From Campylobacteraceae bacterium (GTDB lineage Bacteria; Campylobacterota; Campylobacteria; Campylobacterales; Sulfurospirillaceae), in the NCBI GenBank assembly GCA_027040375.1, contig JALUMJ010000042.1, positions 2,934 to 12,931 on the forward strand: a DNA stretch of 9,998 bases. Direction: 5' to 3'. The notes under the pieces were generated by a model. It was not told where the DNA came from. It did not search any database and worked only from the letters and a program-made list of their open reading frames with translations. The position numbers and the translations under genes were made by a program. Numbering within the stretch: position 1 is the first letter of the stretch; the number at the start of each line of letters is the position of its first letter. This document shows positions 1 through 4,276 of this stretch, piece by piece.

Positions 1-33
1 TATCGCTTTTTTCTTATTTGCATCGATTTCCAT
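1..33 (-). CDS. recA: Probable RecA recombinase, N-terminal end only (cut by window edge)
   Basis: Only the first 11 codons are visible, reading leftward from an ATG at 33-31 and giving MEIDANKKKAI. A good ribosome binding site, AAGGA (39-43 on the minus strand), lies 5 nt before the ATG. The peptide resembles RecA N-termini of Campylobacterota, which have a short acidic start followed by a DxNKxKAI-like stretch. As I recall, recA sits divergently beside the mqnD-like gene, fliQ and murB in Campylobacter jejuni, which matches this arrangement. If correct, the product is the ATP-dependent strand-exchange protein of homologous recombination and SOS induction. None of the catalytic regions (Walker motifs, DNA loops) is in the window, so the call rests on a short peptide plus gene order and could be wrong. 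Confidence 0.6.
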   Translation of the reverse strand, partial: MEIDANKKKAI

Positions 34-56
34 ATTTTTCCTTATTTTTTAATACT

Positions 57-62
57 ATTTTA
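57..62 (-). promoter_or_regulatory. Possible -10 element for the leftward (recA-like) gene
   Basis: On the minus strand the sequence GATAAAATAG contains TAAAAT, a fair match to the sigma-70 -10 box, about 24 bp before the ATG at 33. No convincing -35 box is present, which is usual in Campylobacterota, where the upstream part is often only AT-periodic. This is a weak, position-supported call. Confidence 0.3.
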
Positions 63-137
63 TCACTTTGTGCTTGAAATTGTGCTTTTATGATTGATGA
101 AATGAAAGTTTTAACAAAAAAGTGTTAGAATTATCAT

Positions 138-143
138 TATAAA
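138..143 (+). promoter_or_regulatory. Possible -10 element for the mqnD-fliQ-murB transcript
   Basis: TATAAA lies in an AT-rich stretch upstream of mqnD. Initiation 6-8 bases downstream would start the RNA at about 150, just at the foot of the long palindrome (153-268), so the mqnD leader would begin with a large hairpin. TTAACA at 111-116 resembles a -35 box, but the spacer of 21 bp is too long. Other TATA-like words at 250-280 nearer the gene are also possible. Confidence 0.25.
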
Positions 144-152
144 CTTCAAATA

Positions 153-268
153 GATTTTTTCTTTGTGTTTATATTTTAGCGACTCTGCAACCGATGGGTC
201 AAAATCTCCGATTTTGGGGTACCCACCGTGTGAAGCCTTAGCGAAAGTATAAATATAAAGAAAAAATC
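153..268. repeat. Long imperfect palindrome (116 bp) in the recA-mqnD intergenic region
   Basis: The outer arms GATTTTTTCTTT (153-164) and AAAGAAAAAATC (257-268) are perfect inverted repeats. As RNA the pairing continues to 177/244, giving 25 consecutive pairs if three G-U pairs are allowed. Inside is a second hairpin: TGGGT (195-199) pairs with ACCCA (221-225), and CAAAATC (200-206) pairs with GATTTTG (210-216) around a 3-nt loop, leaving GGGT as a 4-nt bulge. The middle is more GC-rich than the flanks. No reading frame of note lies inside. It could be a miniature inverted-repeat element, a REP-like extragenic repeat, or a structured 5' leader of mqnD. Copy number elsewhere in the genome cannot be seen from here. 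Confidence 0.7.
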
Positions 269-307
269 GGATATAAATTACGCGAAACTATACGATAAAG
301 GATTTTT

Positions 308-1171
308 GTGAGAAATGTAACCGTAGCCCACTCCCCTGATGCTGATGATATTTTTATGTATTATGCTATAAAATTTGGATGGGTTGATTTAAAAGATGTA
401 AATTTTGATAATATCGCCTTGGATATTGAAACGCTAAACCAAGAAGCCTTGAAAAATATCTATGATATCACTGCTATTAGTTTTGGTTTATATCCAAAAA
501 TTAGAGACGAATATGCACTTCTCAGAACTGCTGTAAGTTTTGGTGAAGGCTATGGTCCAAAAGTTATAAAATTAAAAGATAAAAAATTAAAAAGAAATTT
601 TAAAGTAGCACTTAGTGGAGAACACACCACAAATGCTTTGCTTTTTAAAATTGCATATCCAGAGGCTAGGATTTTATATAAAAACTTCCTAGAGATTGAG
701 GGCGCTGTTCTTAGTGGCGAAGTTGATGCTGGAGTTTTGATACACGAGAGCATACTTAGTTTTGATGATAAATTAGAAGTCGAAAGAGAGTTGTGGGATA
801 TCTGGAAAGAGTTATGCAAAGAGGATTTACCATTGCCATTAGGCGGCATGGGAATTCGTCGTTCAATCCCTTTGAACCAAGCGATTGATTATGAAAGAGT
901 GCTCACAAAAGCTGTAAAAGTAGCTCATACTCATCAAAATCTTTTATCCAAAATGCTTCTTTCTAGAAACTTGATAAGAGTAGATGGCACGACACTTGAA
1001 AAATATCTAGGGCTATATGCAAATGATAAATCAATAACGATGGACGACACACAATACAACGCGATAGACAAACTTTTTGAACTAGGGTACGATAATGGCT
1101 TTTACGACACAAAACTAGAAGTGAGAGATTTTCTAATCCCTACACAATATGAGAAATTAAGAAATAGCTAA
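308..1171 (+). CDS. mqnD: 1,4-dihydroxy-6-naphthoate synthase MqnD (menaquinone, futalosine pathway)
   Basis: A 287-residue cytoplasmic enzyme of the MqnA/MqnD family, which has a periplasmic-binding-protein fold. MqnD converts cyclic dehypoxanthinyl futalosine to 1,4-dihydroxy-6-naphthoate, the last ring-forming step of the futalosine menaquinone route used by Campylobacterota. Visible family features are the N-terminal substrate-binding stretch SPDADDIFMYYAI (residues 9-21), the central SGEHTTNALL (103-112), AGVLIHES (141-148), whose His146 aligns with the proposed catalytic His of Thermus MqnD, and PLPLGGMGIRR (175-185). Length is normal for the family. The start is GTG at 308, chosen because AAAGGA (297-302) lies 5 nt upstream and the family N-terminus follows at once. 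It is the first gene of the rightward block. MqnA is the nearest paralogue, but the SPDADDIF start and LGGMGIRR motif favour MqnD. Confidence 0.85.
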   Translation: MRNVTVAHSPDADDIFMYYAIKFGWVDLKDVNFDNIALDIETLNQEALKNIYDITAISFGLYPKIRDEYALLRTAVSFGEGYGPKVIKLKDKKLKRNFKVALSGEHTTNALLFKIAYPEARILYKNFLEIEGAVLSGEVDAGVLIHESILSFDDKLEVERELWDIWKELCKEDLPLPLGGMGIRRSIPLNQAIDYERVLTKAVKVAHTHQNLLSKMLLSRNLIRVDGTTLEKYLGLYANDKSITMDDTQYNAIDKLFELGYDNGFYDTKLEVRDFLIPTQYEKLRNS

Positions 1172-1224
1172 AGCTTTAGTAAAAGATAAGATGTAGGCAC
1201 TCTTTGCAAAGCAAAAGCTTTAGT
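1168..1224 (+). repeat. Small palindromes and an 11-bp direct repeat after mqnD
   Basis: CTAAAGCTTTAG (1168-1179) is a perfect 12-bp palindrome overlapping the mqnD stop codon (TAA, 1169-1171). AAAGCTTTAGT occurs at 1170-1180 and again at 1214-1224. Between them CTTTGCAAAG (1202-1211) is a perfect 10-bp palindrome. The dense symmetry in a short gap suggests an extragenic repeat or the remnant of one. There is no T-run, so it is a poor intrinsic terminator. Confidence 0.55.
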
Positions 1225-1233
1225 CGCGAGGAA

Positions 1234-1292
1234 TCTGCCCATAAATTTTTCTTTAAATGGGCAAAAAAATTTAACACCCATTTATGGGCAGA
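1234..1292 (+). repeat. Inverted repeat with alternative hairpins just before fliQ
   Basis: TCTGCCCATAAAT (1234-1246) is exactly complementary to ATTTATGGGCAGA (1280-1292), a 13-bp stem around 33 nt. Two competing smaller hairpins share its arms: GCCCAT (1237-1242) with ATGGGC (1257-1262), and CCCA (1277-1280) with TGGG (1285-1288). The last two bases of the right arm (GA, 1291-1292) are the first two of the fliQ ribosome binding site GAGGGG (1291-1296). The structures are mutually exclusive, so a translational switch for fliQ is possible, but a repeat-family origin is equally likely. Confidence 0.6.
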
Positions 1293-1303
1293 GGGGACAT
1301 AAA

Positions 1304-1570
1304 ATGGAAGCAAAACTTATAGGTTTAGGAGTCGAGACCTTTAAAATGGCACTTTACCTCTCTATGCCTATGCTTATGGCAGGACTAATCGCTGGGCTTG
1401 CTATCAGTATCTTTCAAGCTACCACTCAGATAAATGAGATGACTCTTAGTTTTGTGCCAAAAATTTTGCTTGTTATTGTAGTTGCTATTTTTACAATGCC
1501 TTGGATGATGAATATGATGATAGAATTTACCACCAAAGTCATCACAATGATACCAACATTTATATTTTGA
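1304..1570 (+). CDS. fliQ: Flagellar export-gate protein FliQ
   Basis: An 88-residue inner-membrane protein of the FliQ/SctS family. With FliP and FliR it forms the helical export gate of the flagellar type III secretion apparatus. Two hydrophobic helices are visible, roughly residues 14-37 and 50-72, joined by the highly conserved loop QATTQINEMTLSFVPK (38-53), which is diagnostic. Length is exactly typical. The ATG at 1304 is preceded by GAGGGG (1291-1296) with 7 nt spacing. The gene lies 132 bp after mqnD, and its TGA stop (1568-1570) overlaps the murB TTG start. It stands apart from other flagellar genes, between quinone and cell-wall genes, as I recall also in Campylobacter and Helicobacter. 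The SctS protein of a virulence type III system is the only alternative, and the context argues for the flagellum. Confidence 0.95.
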   Translation: MEAKLIGLGVETFKMALYLSMPMLMAGLIAGLAISIFQATTQINEMTLSFVPKILLVIVVAIFTMPWMMNMMIEFTTKVITMIPTFIF

Positions 1571-2373
1571 AAACTATAGACTTCCGCACATATTCTAGCA
1601 TCAAAATAGGGCCTAAAGTCCAAGTAAAAATCATAAACGATATCCAAGATTACAGTGAGTTCACAATCATAGGCGGAGCCAATAATCTTCTAGTTTCGCC
1701 AACCCCGCCAAAACTTGCAATGCTTGGTAAAAAGTTTGATTTTATAAAAGAAAAAGATGGTTTTTTGCATATCGGGGGTGCGATGCCAAGCGGAAAAATA
1801 CTCTCACATGTAAAGAAAAACGATATAGCAAATTTTGAATTGATGCAAAAGTTGCCTGGCACACTTGGTGGTATGGTGCACATGAATGCAGGGCTTAAAC
1901 AATGGGAGATATTTAACCATCTAGTAGCAATAAAAACAGATATAGGCTGGATTAAGAAAAGTGATATCGAACATGGCTATAGATATGCAAATATCAAAGG
2001 TATAGTTTATGAAGCAAAATTTCAAATTCAAAATGGCTTTGATTTTGAACTTTTAGAGATGTTTAAAAAACTAAGAGATAACCAACCAAACTTTCCAAGT
2101 GCAGGAAGTTGTTTTAAAAATCCAAAAGGAAATTTTGCTGGAAAACTACTTGATGAGGCAGAATTAAAAGGTTTCAAGGTTGGAAATATGGCTTTTAGCA
2201 GCTCTCACGCAAATTTCTTGATAAATCTTGGTGGCGGAACTTACAAAGAGGCAATAACTTTGATCGAAGAAGCAAAAAACAGAGTATTTGAAAAATTTAA
2301 TATAAATTTAGAATTAGAAATAAAGGTTTTAGGACACACAATCGATTTCCCCAATGTGCCCTTCCCTATATAG
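1567..2373 (+). CDS. murB: UDP-N-acetylenolpyruvoylglucosamine reductase MurB
   Basis: A 268-residue FAD enzyme that reduces UDP-GlcNAc-enolpyruvate with NADPH to UDP-N-acetylmuramic acid, the second committed step of peptidoglycan precursor synthesis in the cytoplasm. Visible features are the FAD-binding IIGGANNLLV (34-43), LPGTLGGMVHMNAG (96-109), YRY with the conserved Arg139, AGSCFKNP (179-186) with the proton-donor Ser181, SSSHANFLIN (211-220), and the C-terminal catalytic Glu251 in LELEIKVLG. It is a short MurB of the kind usual in Campylobacterota. I place the start at TTG 1567, which overlaps the fliQ stop (TTGA) and gives the expected N-terminus MKTIDFRTYSSIKIG. An upstream in-frame TTG at 1501 would add 22 polar residues read out of frame from fliQ. 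No clear ribosome binding site is present, so translation is probably coupled to fliQ. Confidence 0.93.
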   Translation: MKTIDFRTYSSIKIGPKVQVKIINDIQDYSEFTIIGGANNLLVSPTPPKLAMLGKKFDFIKEKDGFLHIGGAMPSGKILSHVKKNDIANFELMQKLPGTLGGMVHMNAGLKQWEIFNHLVAIKTDIGWIKKSDIEHGYRYANIKGIVYEAKFQIQNGFDFELLEMFKKLRDNQPNFPSAGSCFKNPKGNFAGKLLDEAELKGFKVGNMAFSSSHANFLINLGGGTYKEAITLIEEAKNRVFEKFNINLELEIKVLGHTIDFPNVPFPI

Positions 2374-2487
2374 CAGTAAAAGTTAATTACTAACTTGAGA
2401 GAATTATAGAGCAAATCCCATATAAAGGCTCTTATAGGATGAAATTAAAAAATTATTTTATATTTCTTAAAGATTTCTTAACACAAC
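2374..2487. terminator. Convergent gap with a weak possible bidirectional terminator
   Basis: These 114 bp separate the converging ends of murB and tsaD. The best structure is TATAGAGC (2405-2412) pairing with GCTCTTATA (2428-2436), eight pairs with one bulged T and a 15-nt loop. AT-rich sequence follows on both sides, but neither side has a clean T-run. A terminator is expected here from the gene order, but the sequence evidence is modest. No gene is visible in the gap. Confidence 0.3.
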
Positions 2488-3486
2488 TTATACATTTTTA
2501 GCAAATTCACTTGATCGAGGATGAACTGCTAAATTATCCATATTAGTAAATTTACCAAGATTAAAAGCATCAACTCCACATCTTCCTATCATCGCTGCAT
2601 TGTCTGAACAAAACTCCAATGGAGCTACATGTAAGTTTGCTTTTTTATCTTTACAAAACTCTTCTAGTCTGGCTCTTAGATATAGATTTGCACTAGCACC
2701 TCCTACGATGCCGAAGTTTTCTATCTTTTTATCTTTATATATCTTTTTTATTTTTTGCATCAAATGCTTCACAGCTGTTTTTTGGAAACTTGCACTTATA
2801 TCTGATTTTATTTTTTCATCCGTTGTCTCTTTTTCTATAGCTAATCTAACTTGATTTTTCAAACCAGAATAACTAAAAGCAAGCTTTGGAGAATTTGACA
2901 TGGGCACTGTAAAATTAAATCTCTCACTATCGCCATGCTTGGCATAAGTTTCAACTATAGGACCTCCAGGGTATTCAAATCCAAGCATCTTTGCTACTTT
3001 ATCAAAACTCTCACCAAAACTGTCATCTAGCGTAGTTGCAAGCATCTCGATCTCGTCATAATTCTTTACATGTAAGACTTGGGTATGTCCGCCTGACACT
3101 AATAAAATATCCATAGGAAAGTTTGTGTCTTGCTCTAAAAATAGAGAATATATATGCCCTTTTAAGTGATTTATTGGCAAGATTGGGAGCTTTAAGGAAA
3201 CACTAAGAGCTTTTGCCATCACAACACCTTCGACTAAAGTTACACTAAGTCCCGGTTCGTTTGTTACTGCTATCGCTTTTAATTCGCTAAAATATTTTTT
3301 GACACTTTCCAAAATATTTGGCAAAGCAACAGCATGAAGCCTAGCTGCCAATTCAGGTACAACACCGCCGTATTTGGCATGTTCACTCTCTTGTGAGATT
3401 TTTTTATGAAATAAAAGTTTTTTATCTTTGATTCTAGTTATCGCGATGGAACTGTCATCACAACTGCTTTCTATACTAAGTATCAA
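2488..3486 (-). CDS. tsaD: tRNA N6-adenosine threonylcarbamoyltransferase TsaD
   Basis: A 332-residue ASKHA-fold metalloenzyme of the Kae1/TsaD family (formerly Gcp). It transfers the threonylcarbamoyl group from TC-AMP to A37 of ANN-decoding tRNAs, together with TsaB and TsaE. Visible features are the N-terminal [13 protein letters not shown] (4-16), the metal-binding NHLKGH with His107 and His111, SGGHTQ (131-136), [12 protein letters not shown] (158-169), PGGP (173-176), FSYSGLK (204-210), GGASAN (262-267) and the metal ligand Asp295 in CSDNAAMIG. All are intact and the length is normal. The start codon is TTG (3486-3484), fixed by the family N-terminus. The AGGG about 9 nt upstream overlaps the stop of the preceding peptidase gene (9-nt gap), so the two are probably co-translated. 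It is the last gene of the leftward cluster. Confidence 0.95.
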   Translation of the reverse strand: MILSIESSCDDSSIAITRIKDKKLLFHKKISQESEHAKYGGVVPELAARLHAVALPNILESVKKYFSELKAIAVTNEPGLSVTLVEGVVMAKALSVSLKLPILPINHLKGHIYSLFLEQDTNFPMDILLVSGGHTQVLHVKNYDEIEMLATTLDDSFGESFDKVAKMLGFEYPGGPIVETYAKHGDSERFNFTVPMSNSPKLAFSYSGLKNQVRLAIEKETTDEKIKSDISASFQKTAVKHLMQKIKKIYKDKKIENFGIVGGASANLYLRARLEEFCKDKKANLHVAPLEFCSDNAAMIGRCGVDAFNLGKFTNMDNLAVHPRSSEFAKNV

Positions 3487-3495
3487 CTAAAAACC

Positions 3496-4242
3496 CTAAA
3501 TAATCTTAACATGCCAAGGCTCAAACCTTACTCCCTCTTTGTTATTTACAGTATAGCGCATAGATATATATGTGAGTCGTCTTAGTTTCCAAAACTCTTT
3601 TGTTGCTATAAATGAAATTGTAAAGTTTTTATATCCCCATCCTTTCTTGCCAACATCAAAATCACCTATAGAATGGTATGAGTAAGCAGGAGGCGCTAAA
3701 GACCTAGAAGCCAAAGATATATTGCCTCCTGTTCTTTTGATTTTATTAAAATACAAATTCATCTGTTTTGGCACACCTCTTACTCCAGAAGTGAGGTAAA
3801 GCGATCTTCCAACATCACTAATCACTCTTTTATATGACTCTTTTGAATGACCTCGAAATAGATAGTGCCCTGTGTGTCGAATCTTCACTACATCTTTTTT
3901 GTTTATTTTAGTAGTAATCTGCGGAACTGTTTTCTTCCCATAAAAGCCATGTATGTCCGGATTTTGATAAAAAATATTTTCCATAAAAGCAAGTTCAACT
4001 GGAGTAAATTTTCCTATGCTAGAGTGATATTTTGCAGTTTTAAGCATATCGTCATACGAAAGGATATTGAAATTTCCACTTCCAACCCGTCTTTTGACAA
4101 GCTCAATCTTCTTAGCAATGGAAAGAAAAACAGGAACTTCATCATCGCTAATCCAGACAGAGTCATCCGATGCTTTTGTGCTTGCCATCGCTGAGATAGC
4201 ACTGCTTGTCATAAGTCCTAAAAATAACCTTCTATTCATCAT
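3496..4242 (-). CDS. Exported M15-family (VanY/DacA-like) zinc D-Ala-D-Ala carboxypeptidase
   Basis: A 248-residue protein with an N-terminal export signal. MNRRLFLGLMTSSAISAMASTKA has paired arginines followed by xFL, resembling a twin-arginine signal, with possible cleavage near residue 20-24. The C-terminal half carries the peptidase M15 pattern: SGVRGVPKQ (152-160), SYHSIGDFDVG with zinc ligands His190 and Asp196, and FEPWHVKI with catalytic Glu241 and zinc ligand His244. M15 enzymes cleave D-Ala-D-Ala or related peptidoglycan peptides in the periplasm. The region 30-145 has no motif I recognise. It ends 9 nt before tsaD and starts 29 nt after the cyclic-di-GMP enzyme gene. In Campylobacter jejuni the gene between dxr and tsaD is, as I recall, another peptidoglycan carboxypeptidase (Pgp1), so the position may be functionally conserved although the family differs. 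The exact substrate is unknown. Confidence 0.85.
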   Translation of the reverse strand: MMNRRLFLGLMTSSAISAMASTKASDDSVWISDDEVPVFLSIAKKIELVKRRVGSGNFNILSYDDMLKTAKYHSSIGKFTPVELAFMENIFYQNPDIHGFYGKKTVPQITTKINKKDVVKIRHTGHYLFRGHSKESYKRVISDVGRSLYLTSGVRGVPKQMNLYFNKIKRTGGNISLASRSLAPPAYSYHSIGDFDVGKKGWGYKNFTISFIATKEFWKLRRLTYISMRYTVNNKEGVRFEPWHVKII

Positions 4243-4270
4243 CTAGTCCATAAAATTTAATTGTGTCGTT

Positions 4271-4276
4271 ATTATA
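4271..4276 (-). promoter_or_regulatory. Possible internal -10 element before the M15 peptidase gene
   Basis: A perfect TATAAT on the minus strand overlaps the stop codon of the cyclic-di-GMP enzyme gene (ATG ATA TAA T). It lies about 29 bp before the peptidase ATG. TTGGTC sits 15 bp further upstream as a poor -35 candidate. It could drive the peptidase and tsaD independently of the upstream genes, but a chance match is quite likely in AT-rich DNA. Confidence 0.3.

Noticed and set aside
153..268. Insertion sequence or CRISPR
   Set aside because: There is no transposase frame, no regularly spaced repeats and no clear target-site duplication around the palindrome.
1501..1566. Upstream TTG start for murB at 1501
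   Set aside because: It would add 22 polar residues encoded within fliQ in another frame, with no family similarity; the TTG at 1567 gives the expected MurB N-terminus.
3865..4194. Open frame of 109 codons on the plus strand opposite the M15 peptidase
   Set aside because: It is fully antisense to a gene with intact catalytic motifs, has no recognisable domain or ribosome site, and reads like a translated shadow.
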